From Fodinibacter sp963707895 (GTDB lineage: Bacteria > Actinomycetota > Actinomycetes > Actinomycetales > Dermatophilaceae): 64,000 nucleotides of DNA. Of this stretch, positions 16,735 through 27,101 are shown piece by piece; within the stretch, counting starts at the first letter, position 1, and the number at the start of each line of letters is the position of its first letter. The position numbers and the translations under genes are program-made. The DNA lies in contig CAVPRS010000002.1 in NCBI GenBank assembly GCA_963707895.1, forward strand, positions 124,001 to 188,000. Direction: 5' to 3'. A model generated the notes under the pieces. It was not told where the DNA came from. It made no database searches and saw only the letters and a program-made list of their open reading frames with translations.

Positions 16735-17763
16735 GCGCTTGAGCAGCTCTTCCGCGATCTGGACGGCGTTGAGGGCGGCCCCCTTGCGCAGGTTGTCGCC
16801 GACGACGAAGAAGACGAGCCCCTTGCCGTCGGGGGCTGCCTGGTCGGCCCGCACCCGCCCGACGTAGACGTCGTCGCGTCCGGTGGCCATGAGCGGGTTG
16901 GGCACGTCGGTGACGACGACCCCGGGCGCCTTGCGCAGTGCTGCGAGGGCCTCGTCGGGGCTGATGTCGCCGTCGAACTCCGCGTGCACGGCCAGGCTGT
17001 GGCCCGAGAAGACGGGCACGCGCACGCAGGTGCCCGACACCCGCAGACCCGGGATGTGCAGGATCTTGCGCGACTCGTTGCGCAGCTTCTGCTCCTCGTC
17101 GGTCTCGAGCGAGCCGTCGTCGACGAGGGAGCCGGCCAGCGGAACGACGTTGAAGGCGACCGGCACGGCGTAGATCTGCGGGTCGGGCAGGGCGAGGGCG
17201 GAACCGTCGAGCGCGAGGTCCTTCGGGTCGCCGGCGGCGTATCCGCCACGCAGCTGACCGTCGAGCTCGGTGAGGCCGACGCCGCCGGAGCCCGAGACCG
17301 CCTGGTAGCTGCTGACGTGCAGCCGCACCAGCCCGGCGAGGTCGTGCAGTGGCTTGAGCACCGGCATCGCGGCCATCGTGGTGCAGTTGGGGTTGGCGAC
17401 GATGCCCTTGGGGATGTCATCGAGGTCCTCGGGGTTGACCTCGGAGACGACCAGCGGGACCTCGGGGTCCTTGCGCCAGGCGCTGGAGTTGTCGACCACG
17501 ATGGCTCCGGCCTCGGCCACCCGCGGCGCCCAGACCTTCGACGTCGACCCGCCGTTGGAGAACAGCGCGACGTCGAGCCCGGCGAAGTCGGCGGTCGCGG
17601 TGTCCTCGACCACGATCTCCTCGTTCTTCCACGGGAGGGTGGTCCCGGCGGACCGCGCCGACGCGAAGTAGCGGATCTCGTCGACCGGGAAGCCCCGCTC
17701 GTCGAGAAGGGTGCGCATGACGTTGCCGACCTGTCCGGTGGCGCCGAAGACTCCGATTCGCAT
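16729..17763 (-). CDS. asd: Aspartate-semialdehyde dehydrogenase
   Basis: NADPH enzyme making aspartate semialdehyde for lysine/diaminopimelate, threonine and methionine. Visible are the Rossmann start GVFGATGQVGNVM, the catalytic cysteine C127 in NPNCTTMAAMPVL, SSYQAVSGSG and the active-site histidine segment FSGHSLAVHAEF. Length 344 is typical. It stands alone, without the lysC neighbour often seen in Actinomycetota. A TAGACT hexamer lies 6 nt before the ATG, so the mRNA is probably leaderless. Confidence 0.97.
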   Translation of the reverse strand: MRIGVFGATGQVGNVMRTLLDERGFPVDEIRYFASARSAGTTLPWKNEEIVVEDTATADFAGLDVALFSNGGSTSKVWAPRVAEAGAIVVDNSSAWRKDPEVPLVVSEVNPEDLDDIPKGIVANPNCTTMAAMPVLKPLHDLAGLVRLHVSSYQAVSGSGGVGLTELDGQLRGGYAAGDPKDLALDGSALALPDPQIYAVPVAFNVVPLAGSLVDDGSLETDEEQKLRNESRKILHIPGLRVSGTCVRVPVFSGHSLAVHAEFDGDISPDEALAALRKAPGVVVTDVPNPLMATGRDDVYVGRVRADQAAPDGKGLVFFVVGDNLRKGAALNAVQIAEELLKRR

Positions 17764-17769
17764 GGCTCC

Positions 17770-17775
17770 AGTCTA
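17770..17775 (-). promoter_or_regulatory. -10 hexamer TAGACT of asd, leaderless arrangement
   Basis: TAGACT on the minus strand, 6 nt (GGAGCC) before the ATG at 17763. Confidence 0.6.
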
Positions 17776-17804
17776 GAGAGCGGTCCGGATGCCGGTCGCC
17801 CGGC

Positions 17805-19265
17805 TCACGATTCGGTCGTCCGCGGGCGCCCGTGAGCTCCTGTTCGGCCTCGGTCGGGCGCGCGAGCTCGCTCCCCCAGCCGAGCAGCGGCGGCGCGGTG
17901 CGAGTCGTAGGTCCGCGCCCAGCGGCGTCCGGACCTGGACCAGGCGCCGTCGACTGCATCTCCGGCTCGGGCGCGACGTGCGATGAGACCGTCGTCAGCC
18001 TCGAAAGCGGGGATGGCCGCGCCCGGGTGACCCAGCCCGGAGCCTCCTTGACCTGGTTGCACCGGGCGCACTTGCCGTTGCCGTCCGTGTAGCTGGTCCG
18101 GCCGCCGTCGCGGAAGGGCGTGGCGTGGTCGGCGTGGACGATCGGCGCGCTCGCACCACGAGGTTGTGCACACGTCGTCGCGCAGCACGAGCATCCGGCG
18201 GAGCAGCCCGGTGAAGACGCGGCGGCGGGAGTCCATCGAGACGAGGTCCCGACCGTCGGGTGAGGTGTAGAGCCGCCTCAACCACACCCCGGCGGCCCGT
18301 CGACCGGGATCGGCGTCGTCGAGGTGGTCACGCAGCCACCATCGAGCGACCGGCGCCGGAAGACTGCCGTGCCCAGGGATGCGGACTGGTTCCCACACGG
18401 ACCGTCGCGGGTCACCGGTGCCGAGCAGTGCCCGATCGGTCATCACCAGGTGCACCTCGAGCGGGGTCACCTCCCCCACGCCGCGACCGGACAGCAACCG
18501 CAAGGCGGTGTCGGCCGCGACCGCACCCACCCCACGACCCTCCGGGGCTTCCTCGGCACACTGCCCACCGACCACACCCCGGGCGCGGGCCTGCAGCGCC
18601 GCGTGGGCACCGACCACGTCCTGCAACGGACCCAGCACGCTCAGGTACGCCATCCCGTCCGGGGCCGGCCGCACCGTCACCCGCCGCGACCTGGCCGCAG
18701 CCTCCATCCGGGCCACCACCGACGCCGCGTCCAGCTCCGCCGCCACCCTCGTCGCCGCCCGCCCGGCCTGCTTGACCCCCAACCGGCCGATCACCGGCCC
18801 CAACCGACGATCCACCTCACCGCGGTCCTCCCGAGACAGCACAGCCGTGGCCTGCACGACCGCGACCGCCACCCGCTCCGACACCTCACCGCCGGTCAAG
18901 GCGACCATGGTGTGCGGCATCTCGTGCACCAGCGCCCGGCTCAACCCGACGAACCGGTCCCCCAACGACGGCGACTCCCGGCGCGCCAACGCAACCTGCG
19001 ACCCCACCGAACGAGCCACGTCCACCGGCGCCACCACCTCCTGCGAACACCGCAACGCATCCGTCGCCCGCGCCTGCGCCGCGGACGCGCCCCCCTTGAC
19101 CCGCTCGAGCTCAGCGACCAGATCGACCCGCTCCCGGTCCGACAGCTCCCCCACGTCGACCGTGGCCAGCCACGTCCGAAACGACTGCACCGCAGCCACC
19201 GGACCGTGTTGCAGCACAACCGCACCCGAGTCCACGACCCGGTTCCGACGCTGCTCCCTGTCCAT
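17805..19265 (-). pseudogene. DUF222 / HNH endonuclease (13E12-repeat type), frameshifted before the HNH motif
   Basis: Member of the large actinobacterial DUF222-HNH family (the 13E12 proteins of mycobacteria), of unknown role and often multicopy. The DUF222 part is intact (residues about 20-370, ending LRDDVCTTSWC). At about 18143-18153 the frame changes: the continuing frame becomes arginine-rich, while the shifted frame encodes APIVHADHATPFRDGG and CARCNQVKEAPGW, which hold the H-N-H residues and the CxxC. One extra base explains it. The shifted frame stays open into asd, so the true 3' end is uncertain; 17805 is the stop of the first frame. A TACGAT hexamer precedes the ATG by 6 nt. Confidence 0.8.
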
Positions 19266-19271
19266 GCGTTA

Positions 19272-19277
19272 ATCGTA
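19272..19277 (-). promoter_or_regulatory. -10 hexamer TACGAT of the DUF222/HNH gene, leaderless arrangement
   Basis: TACGAT on the minus strand, 6 nt (TAACGC) before the ATG at 19265. Confidence 0.6.
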
Positions 19278-19370
19278 CGCATGTCCAGTCCGCCCGCCCC
19301 GCGATGGAGAGGACCTGTGGACAACCGGCGCCGCGAACGCCGGCTGTGGACAACCGCGTTCGGGTTGAAC

Positions 19371-19981
19371 TCAGCCCCCCGAGCGCAGGATCGACGCCAG
19401 CTCGTCGAACCCCAACCGCTCCGCGTGCTCCAGCGCCGTGACCCCGTCGTGGTCCCCGATCGACGGGTCGGCACCGGCCTCCAGCAGGATCCGCACGATC
19501 TCCTGGTGCCGCTCTCCCCCGTCGCCGAGCAGAACCGCCTCGAGAGCGCCGTCCACCCCAGGGAGTTCACGTGGTCGACGTCGATGCCGGTCGACACCAC
19601 CCGTCGCACGTAGTCCACGTGGCCCCGCTCGCTCGCCGGGATCACCGAGACACCGCCGAACCGGTTCACGAGCGCGAGGTCGGGACCGGCCGGCAGCAGC
19701 GCCTCCAGCATCGCCACGCTGCCCGTCACCCCGGTCACCAGCCACGGGGTGTCGTGCCGGTCGTCGAAGGCGTCGGGGTCGGCGCCCATGGCCACCAGAA
19801 CCTGGGCCGCCTCGACGTGGTCCCCGGTCGCGGCGAGCAACAGCGCCGTCCGCCCCGACCCGTCGCGCGCCTCGACCCGCGCACCGTCGCGCAGCGCGAG
19901 CGCGACGCCATCCGCGTCGCCCGTCCCGGCCGCGGCCAGCAGCGCCGTATCGGGGTCGGACGACGGACGGTGCCTGGTCAT
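19371..19981 (-). pseudogene. Ankyrin-repeat protein, frameshifted
   Basis: About 200 residues made of ankyrin repeats: ALLAAAGTGDADGVALALRDGA, RTALLLAATGDHVEAAQVLVAMGADP, and after the frame change EIVRILLEAGADPSIGDHDG and ALEHAERLGFDELASILRSG. The shift lies at about 19541-19547, where GCGCTCTCGAG would read Leu-Leu-Glu with one more C. The start ATG (19979-19981) is 7 bp after the patatin-like gene, with GGTGAG in between, so it is the second gene of that operon. Small ankyrin proteins next to an enzyme gene often act as partners or inhibitors; that is only an inference here. Confidence 0.75.
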
Positions 19982-19988
19982 CTCACCA

Positions 19989-22900
19989 TCATGGGCGCGT
20001 GCGCGGGTGGCGCAGGTAGCCCTTCCACCAGAAGGTGCGCCGCAGCCGCCAGCGCCACCCCGACGGGGGCGGCACCGTGCGAGCCTCGTCGAGCCGCCGC
20101 AGCAGCTCGACCCCGCGGCCGCTGAGTGACGGCGCGACGGCGTCGCGACCCGCGTCCTTCGACACCAGCCAGCGGTAGCCCACGCCGCGCTCGGTGAGGT
20201 CGACGGCATACGACCGACGCGCCGTCCACAGCTCGACCTCTCGGCGTCCTGCCCCTCAGCGGCCTCCACCGGGTCGAGCACCGCGAACCGCGACCGGCCC
20301 AGGTCCCGCACGTGCTCGCGTCGCTCCAGTGAGCGGATGGCGAGCGGCGGCGCGAGCAGCGGCATCCCCAGCGTGAGCGCGACGCCGAGCACCAGGGCGG
20401 TGACCACGAGGGCGACCAGCCACGGCTGCGAGTCGCCCGCGAGCCCGAGCCAGGTCACGGCGAACGCGATGACGAAGTAGCCCGCCCCGTACAGCCAGGC
20501 CCACGACGCGTTCACCCCGGCCGAGGCGACCAGCGGCCCGTAGTCCCACTCGAGGTCGGTGGCGCCCTCCCGTCGGATCCGCACCGCCGGCCGCAGCAGG
20601 TCGCCGAGGTAGAGCGCTGCCACGGCTCCGACCACGAGGCAGACCACGGCGCCCGCGAGCAGCCAGAGCCGCTGGTCGACGATCCAGACCGCCACGGTCG
20701 ACACGCCGACCGACACGATCCACCACGCGAGCAGCGCAGGGAGCGCCACGATCACCAACGGCTTGACCACCTCGGGAAGCGAGCGCAGCAGCCCTCGCGC
20801 CCGGCGCGAGGTCCCCGTCGTGAGGCGGGTCAGCCGGCCCTTGCCACGGGTGTCCTCGTGCACCACCCCGCGCCGGTCGGCCAGCGACCCGAGCGCCAGC
20901 CAGACGCTCCCGTACGCCGCCGGCAGGCTCCCCAGCACGAGCAGCCCGACCGCCACTCCCACCATCGCCACCAGGGTCAGCCCACCCTGCATCGCGCTCG
21001 TGGCACTGGTCGCACCACTGTTCCCCGCCCCCGTGAAGGCGTAGGTGAGCAGGGGGACGATCGGGCTCAGCAGCACGAGCCCGTGCAGCAACGTGCCCGT
21101 GCGCAGCGCTCCGAACGCGAAGGCCGCGAGCAGGCTCGACCAGCCGATCAGCGCCGCGGGGCCGGCCCACGAGTCGGGCAGCGCCCCGAACAGCGACGCG
21201 ATGAGCAGGATGCCGCCGACCGACAACCCCAGCAGCGCCAGCATCCGCGGGATCACCCCGCGCGACGTCAGCCCGACGATGGTCCAGTGCAGGACGAGCA
21301 TCGCGCCGCGCACCAGCCTGGTCACCGGGCGCACGGCCGCCAGCCCGGATGCCGGGGAGTCCAGCACCGTCGCCCCCACCGCACCCGCGGTGGAGGCGCT
21401 GCGGATCATCAGGTCGCTCGAGGTCTCGTCGGCGAGCGGCTCGCGGCCGACCCCGGCCCGGTCGAACGCCGCGAGCAGCGCCGCCCGGTCGGTGCCGGTC
21501 ACCGGCACGCCGTCGTGACGGGCCGCCTCGACCCGCGACAGCAGTGGCCCCTCGGCCGCGAGGAAGAGCTCACCGCGCGAGCGCGGGTTGGCGCCGTCGG
21601 TGTGGTCCTCGCGGATCGAGGCGGCCAGCCGCCCGACCTCGACGGGCAGCACGTCGAGGTGGATCGCCCAGGCGAACAGGTGAGCGAGCGCCGGCATCAT
21701 CGCGGGGAGCTGGGTCGTGGGGGTGGACCGGGTGAAGGCACCGGTGAGCTCGGCGCAGGCGTCGGCCCGCAGGGCCGAGACCCGTCCGTCGTGCTCGAGC
21801 CCCGTGCCGCCCAGGAGGGTCGTCACGAGGTGGTCGACCGTTGCCTGGGCGAGCGCCCGCGGGTCGGGGTCGGTGTCGAGGTAGCCGGACAGCTGCGCCG
21901 CCCGGCGCACCCGTGCAGGGTGGAGGACGGTGCGGCACAGCACCGTCGCGGCATCGAGCCGGCCCCAGGTCCAGTCGTTCACCCGCCACGAGCGCTTGAG
22001 GAAGCCCCCGAACCGCTTGACCGACCAGCCGCCGAGCTTGTCGTCACCCGTGATGCTGTAGCGCGCGAACGCGTTGTCGGTCTGGGCCGAGAGCTGCACG
22101 ACCTCGATGGGGATCGTCGACCCGGTGCTCGCCTCGTCACCGATGGTGGTGCTCGCCACCTCGAGCTGGAGCAGGGTCGTGAGCAGGTCGGCCTGCGACA
22201 CAACCGTGTTGCCGGGACACAGCGCCGCTCGCCAGCGGTGCAGCGAGCCGACGTCGCCGACCGCGGACTGGATGCCGGAGCCACCGACCGGGTGCGCGTC
22301 GCAGTAGCGCTGGAGCACGGGTAGGGCGCCCTGCAGCACCTCGACGACCCGCTCGACGTGGTGGCGCAGAGCTCGACCGGCATCGCCCGCGATGGCCTTC
22401 GGGTCGTCGACCAGGCACCGTTGGAGGGACTCCGCGACGGCGCGCGACCACTCGTCGGCCGCGCCCTTGTCGCTCCCGACCATGAAGCGGCGCTCGTTCT
22501 CGGAGCGCACGACGTCGGAGATCGCCGCGCGCACCGGGCCGTCGCCGTCGCCGGTCATCAGGCGGGCGTAGGAGGCGAGCCGCAGCATCCAGTAGTGGTG
22601 GTCGGGACGCAGGGCCGTGAGCACCTCGTCGGTCTCCCAGGGACCATCGGTGAGCGTCCGGCTCTCGCGCAGGTGACGCACCTGCTCGGTGACCTGCTCG
22701 CGCACCTTGCGCGCGACGTCCCAGTCGTCGCCGGCCGGAAGCACCCAGACCAGCTCGCGGAGCAGCTCGTTCGCGGCCTCGGCCACCGAGATGGCTCCGG
22801 TCACGCCCCAGTGCCACAGCTCGCCGTCGTCGGGCGTCCTGAGCGTCGGGTAGTCCTCCGGCACGTAGGGGATGGAGCGGATCGGCGGGGGGTCGCCCGC

Positions 22901-24283
22901 GACGGTGACCCCGCGGCGAGCGTCCTCGACGTCCTGCTGCGCCCGCTCCGCGGCCCGGCGGATGCGCTCGTAGTCCCAGACCTCGCCCTGCTCGGGCCAG
23001 GACTGCGGTGGGCGCTGGCGCACCTGCCGTCGGGCGAGGTCACGGGCCGCGTGCCAGATGCGTAGCCGGCGGTAGTGCGGGAACAGCTGGCGGCCGAGGT
23101 CCTCGAGGCGCTGCATCTCGCCCGAGGCCATCGGCTCGTCGAAGCCACCGAGCAGGTCGGCACGCGTTCCCCGACGGCTCGCCGCGCGGATGTTGTGGTC
23201 CTCCAGCTCGTCGACGAAGGTGCGGCTGCCCTGGGCCGAGAGCGCACCGAGCACACCGGTCAGGGCCCCGGTCAGCGTCGGCGCGTCGGCCAGCGTGTCG
23301 GCCGGGTCGAGACCGGGCTCCGGCGCGTGCGGGTAGACGAGCAGCATGACGCGGCGCACCGGACCGTCGGCCGGCATCCGCTCGATGGCCTCGACCGCAG
23401 CCTTGGTGGGGGTATTGGCGAGCGCGCCCCCGTCGACGACGAACCGCGACCGGTTGCGGGCCGGGAAGACGTCGCCCCAGTCCTCGACGACGTCGCCCAT
23501 GTCGGGACGCAGGTCGGAGGTCTGCGAGGGGGTGCCGGGTACAGCACCCTCGAGCGGGGACACGGGCACGAACGCGGGCTCGAACGCCAGCGGGAAGCTC
23601 GACGAGCCGCGCGCCGCGAGCGCCATCTGGGCGGCGGTGTCCCGGATCTTCGCCAGGCCGAACGGGTCGTCCTCGTCCACCACGTCCACCGGCCGCTTCC
23701 AGTGGAACCGGGCGCTGTGCACCGACTGGGGAAGCCGCTGGCCGAGCGCGTCGACGGTGACCTGCTGGTTGCCGTTGAGCACCGTCGTCATCATCGTGAG
23801 GTCGATGGGGGCGTCCCTGGGCGGCACCACGTCGGTGGGCACGGCGAGGGAGGTCAGCGCGGCGTTGAGCTGCGGCAGGAAGTGCTCGTCGCCCTTGAGC
23901 AGCGAGCTGGGCGCGCCGCGGAACGGCTGGCGCAGCAGCGCCTCGATCCGGCCCTGCTCCACCCAGACGTCGCGCAGGGAGGCCATGTCGGCGCGCCGGT
24001 TGACCTGGGACAGCGCGAGCGCTGCGCCGTTGACCCCACCGGCCGAGGTGCCCGAGACGACGTCGACTCGGGCGGTGCACCCGGCGAGCCGCAGCATCGC
24101 GGCGTACGGCTCGTCACCCCTGCCGGGAGCCTTGACGAGCCGGTCGAGCTCGAGCGCGACTCCACCCATCCAGACCGCCAGGGAGACCCCGCCGTTGAGC
24201 ACGACGCCGAAGCGCACCTCCTCGGGAGGAACCCCGGTGAGGTCGTGCTCCAGCAACCCGGGTCGGGCGCTCGGTTCGCTCAT
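19989..24283 (-). CDS. Large patatin-like lipid hydrolase with DUF3376 and membrane region, frameshifted near the end
   Basis: About 1430 residues. The N-terminal patatin domain has the oxyanion stretch VVLNGGVSLAVWMGG, the nucleophile motif SGTSAGG and the catalytic aspartate in VVDGGALAN, so a Ser-Asp phospholipase/acylhydrolase is expected. A long helical region (DUF3376 type) follows. From about residue 960 to 1330 there are some eight hydrophobic helices, so the enzyme is membrane-anchored. At about 20237-20245 the frame shifts; the shifted frame reads VELWTARRSYAVDLTERG and ends at 19989 with WWKGYLRHPRTRP. A hairpin covers the ribosome site at the start. Codes just upstream of an ankyrin-repeat gene. 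Confidence 0.8.
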
Positions 24284-24312
24284 GGCTCACTCCTCGCGGC
24301 GAGAGGTGAGCC
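24284..24312 (-). promoter_or_regulatory. Hairpin over the ribosome-binding site of the patatin-like gene
   Basis: On the minus strand GGCTCAC (24312-24306) pairs with GTGAGCC (24290-24284), with an inner CTCG/CGAG stem. The GAGGAG ribosome site is in the 3' arm and the start codon follows directly. Folding would hide the site. Confidence 0.5.
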
Positions 24313-24404
24313 CATGGTTCACCCACTGCGTGGTCGTCGACAACAATGAGGAGCCGCGGGGACCTGCACAGATACGTGACGACGGGTCGAAGGCGTCAGG
24401 AGGC

Positions 24405-25331
24405 TCAGAAGCCGAGGCGCCCGAGCTGCTTGGGGTCGCGCTGCCAGTCCTTGGCCACCTTGACGTGCAGGTCGAGGTGCACCCGCTGGCCGAGGAGCTC
24501 CTCGATGCCGGCGCGCGCGTTGGTGCCGACCTCGCGCAGGCGGGTCCCACCACGACCGATGACGATCGCCTTCTGCGAGTCGCGCTCGACGAACACGTTG
24601 ACCCGCACGTCGAGCAGCGGCTTGGCCTCGCTGCGGCCCTCGCGCGGCACGATCTCGTCGACGACGACCGCGAGGCTGTGCGGCAGCTCGTCGCGCACCC
24701 CCTCGAGCGCGGCCTCGCGCACCAGCTCGGCGATCATGACCAGCTCGGGCTCGTCGGTGAGCACACCATCGGGGTAGAGGGGCCCCGGCGAGGTCGGCAG
24801 CAGCTCGGAGAGCACCGTCGCGACCTCGTCGACCTGGTCGCCCCGGGTGGCGGAGCACGGCACGATGGCCGCCCAGTCGCCGAGCTGGTCGATGGCGATG
24901 AGGTGCTCGGCGAGCCGCTGGCGGTCGACCTTGTCGGACTTGGTGGCCAGCGCGACCACGGGCGTGCTCTTGCCCCGCTTGAGCTCGGCCAGCTCACGGG
25001 CGATGAACTGGTCACCGGGCCCGATCCGCTGGTCGGACGGCAGGCAGAAGCCGATGACGTCGACCTCCAGGAGGGTCTCGCGCACCAGGTCGTTGAGCCG
25101 CTCGCCGAGCAGGGTCCGCGGCTTGTGCAGGCCCGGGGTGTCGACGAGGATCAGCTGGCTGCGCTCGCCGGTGACGATGCCGCGGATGGTGTGGCGGGTG
25201 GTCTGCGGCTTGCTCGACGTGATCGCGACCTTGCTGCCGACCAGGGCGTTGGTCAGGGTCGACTTGCCGGCGTTCGGCCGGCCGATGAGGCACGCGAAGC
25301 CCGCGAGGTACTGCTGCCCGTGCTCGCTCAT
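24405..25331 (-). CDS. era: GTPase Era
   Basis: Essential GTPase for 16S rRNA maturation and 30S assembly. G motifs are in order: GRPNAGKST (G1), TTRHTIRGI (G2), DTPGL (G3), TKSD (G4) and SAT (G5). The C-terminal KH domain has AIVIGRGGTRLREVG. Length 308 matches the family. The ATG overlaps the stop of the CBS-domain gene by four bases; it ends the conserved phoH-ybeY-CBS-era block. The 121 bp up to the patatin-like gene hold only the hairpin described separately. Confidence 0.97.
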   Translation of the reverse strand: MSEHGQQYLAGFACLIGRPNAGKSTLTNALVGSKVAITSSKPQTTRHTIRGIVTGERSQLILVDTPGLHKPRTLLGERLNDLVRETLLEVDVIGFCLPSDQRIGPGDQFIARELAELKRGKSTPVVALATKSDKVDRQRLAEHLIAIDQLGDWAAIVPCSATRGDQVDEVATVLSELLPTSPGPLYPDGVLTDEPELVMIAELVREAALEGVRDELPHSLAVVVDEIVPREGRSEAKPLLDVRVNVFVERDSQKAIVIGRGGTRLREVGTNARAGIEELLGQRVHLDLHVKVAKDWQRDPKQLGRLGF

Positions 25332-26617
25332 CCGGCCCGCTCCTCCATCTCCGGCACGCTGTGCGCCGGCTCGACCCGCTCGACGACGACGGTCGCGATG
25401 CGGTGCCGACGACCCGACATCCGCTCGGCGGTCAGGCGCAACCCTGCCACCTCGCAGGTGGAGCCGAGGATCGGCACCCGGCCGATGGTCTTGCCGATCA
25501 GCCCGCCGACGGTGTCGACCTCGTCCTCCTCGAGCGCCACGTCGAACAGCTCGGCGAGGTCGTCGACGTGCAGGGTGGCGGCCACCCGCAGCCGGCCGTC
25601 GCCGAGGTCCTCCACCTCGGGGGCCTCGCGGTCGTACTCGTCGGTGATCTCGCCGACGATCTCCTCGAGGATGTCCTCGATGGTCACCAGCCCCGCGGTG
25701 CCGCCGTACTCGTCGACGACGACGGCGAAGTGGGTCTGGTCGCGCTGCATCTCGCGCAGCAGGTCGTCGACCGGCTTGCTCTCGGGAACGAACGGCATCG
25801 GGCGCATCAGCTCGGCCACCGGCACCGCTCCGGCGTCCGGGTCGGCGTTGAGGCGCCGGATGACGTCCTTGAGGTAGAGCAGGCCCACCACGTCGTCGAC
25901 GTCCTTGCCCAGCACCGGGATCCGCGAGAACCCGGAGCGCAGGAACAGGGTCATCGCCTGGCGGCAGACCCGGTCGTCGTCGATCGAGACCATGTCGGTG
26001 CGCGGCACCATCACCTCGCGGGCCAGGGTGTCGCCGAGCTCGAAGACGGAGTGGATCATCTCGCGCTCGCCGGCCTCGATCAGCGCTGAGTCGCGGGCCA
26101 TGTCGACGAGGTCGCGCAGCTCGCTCTCGCTCTCGAACGGGCCGTCGCGGAAGCCCTTTCCGGGCGTCACGGCGTTGGTGAGCGCGATGAGCAGGCGGCT
26201 GAACGGGCCGAGCACCCGGCGCAGCCAGACGGTGGTGGGCGCGGCGGCGAGGGCGACCCGTGAGCTGTGCTGGGCGCCGAGCGTCCCCGGCGACACCCCG
26301 ACGACGGCGAACGAGATCAGGGCCATGATCGCGATGGCGACCAGGAACGGCTGCCAGGTGCCCTCGATCCGGTCGACCACGGCGAGGGTGACCATCACCG
26401 CCACCGTCGACTCGGCGATGACCCGCAGGAAGGAGAGCACCGACAGGTAGGCCGCGGTGTCGCCGACGACCTTGACCAGGGCCTGGGCGCCCGGCCGACC
26501 CTCGTCGAGCAGCTCTTCGGCGCGCACCCGCGACATCCGCGAGAAGGCGGCCTCCGCGGTGGAGATCAGGAACGCGACGAGGGTGGCGAGCACCGCCGCC
26601 GTGACGAGTCCGGTCAT
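25328..26617 (-). CDS. Hemolysin-C/CorC family membrane protein (CNNM domain, two CBS domains)
   Basis: Inner-membrane protein of 429 residues linked to Mg2+/Co2+ homeostasis. Residues 1-180 form the DUF21/CNNM membrane domain (first helix TAAVLATLVAFLIST), then two CBS domains (VPRTDMVSIDDD and MRPMPFVPESKPVDDLL) that bind adenine nucleotides, and a C-terminal CorC/HlyC domain (DDEYGGTAGLVTIEDILEEI is split around the second CBS end). Located between ybeY and era, as in most Actinomycetota. Starts 16 bp after ybeY. Confidence 0.92.
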   Translation of the reverse strand: MTGLVTAAVLATLVAFLISTAEAAFSRMSRVRAEELLDEGRPGAQALVKVVGDTAAYLSVLSFLRVIAESTVAVMVTLAVVDRIEGTWQPFLVAIAIMALISFAVVGVSPGTLGAQHSSRVALAAAPTTVWLRRVLGPFSRLLIALTNAVTPGKGFRDGPFESESELRDLVDMARDSALIEAGEREMIHSVFELGDTLAREVMVPRTDMVSIDDDRVCRQAMTLFLRSGFSRIPVLGKDVDDVVGLLYLKDVIRRLNADPDAGAVPVAELMRPMPFVPESKPVDDLLREMQRDQTHFAVVVDEYGGTAGLVTIEDILEEIVGEITDEYDREAPEVEDLGDGRLRVAATLHVDDLAELFDVALEEDEVDTVGGLIGKTIGRVPILGSTCEVAGLRLTAERMSGRRHRIATVVVERVEPAHSVPEMEERAG

Positions 26618-26633
26618 GGTGGGGCCGGGGCCG

Positions 26634-27101
26634 TCAGGCGCTCGGGCGGCCGCGGGTGGCGAGGAAGGTGAGCAGCAGCTGGCGCTGCAGCTCGAACATC
26701 TCCTTCTCCTCCTCGGCCTCCGCGTGGTCGTAGCCGAGCAGGTGCAGGATGCCGTGCGTCGTGAGCAGCAGCAGCTCCTCCTCGGTCGCGTGCCCCGCGT
26801 CGCGGGCCTGGCGCTCGGCGACGCTCGGGCACAGCACGATGTCGCCGAGCACCCCTTCCTGCGGGTCGGTGCCCTCGCGGCCGGGGCGCAGCTCGTCCAT
26901 CGGGAAGCTCATGACGTCGGTGGGCCCGGGCAGGTCCATCCACTGCACGTGCAGGGTCTCCATGGCCGGCTCGTCGACGAGGCGCAGGCAGAGGTCGGCC
27001 TTGGGGTGGACCTTCATCTGGCTCATGACGTAGCGGGCACACGCGACCAGCTCGAGCTCGTCGAGGCTGTACTCGGTCTCGTTGAGCACGTCGATGCTCA
27101 T
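26634..27101 (-). CDS. ybeY: Endoribonuclease YbeY
   Basis: Single-strand-specific RNase in 16S rRNA 3' maturation and ribosome quality control. The zinc site is seen as THGILHLLGYDH, the family signature H-x3-H-x5-H, and the preceding GDIVLCPSVAERQA. Length 155 is typical. The ATG overlaps the phoH stop by four bases. Confidence 0.95.
   Translation of the reverse strand: MSIDVLNETEYSLDELELVACARYVMSQMKVHPKADLCLRLVDEPAMETLHVQWMDLPGPTDVMSFPMDELRPGREGTDPQEGVLGDIVLCPSVAERQARDAGHATEEELLLLTTHGILHLLGYDHAEAEEEKEMFELQRQLLLTFLATRGRPSA

Noticed and set aside
18941..24283. A single 1780-residue protein joining patatin, ankyrin and HNH sequence
   Set aside because: The same frame happens to stay open through two frameshifted genes. 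The ankyrin gene has its own start and ribosome site, and the last part is shadow of the HNH gene.
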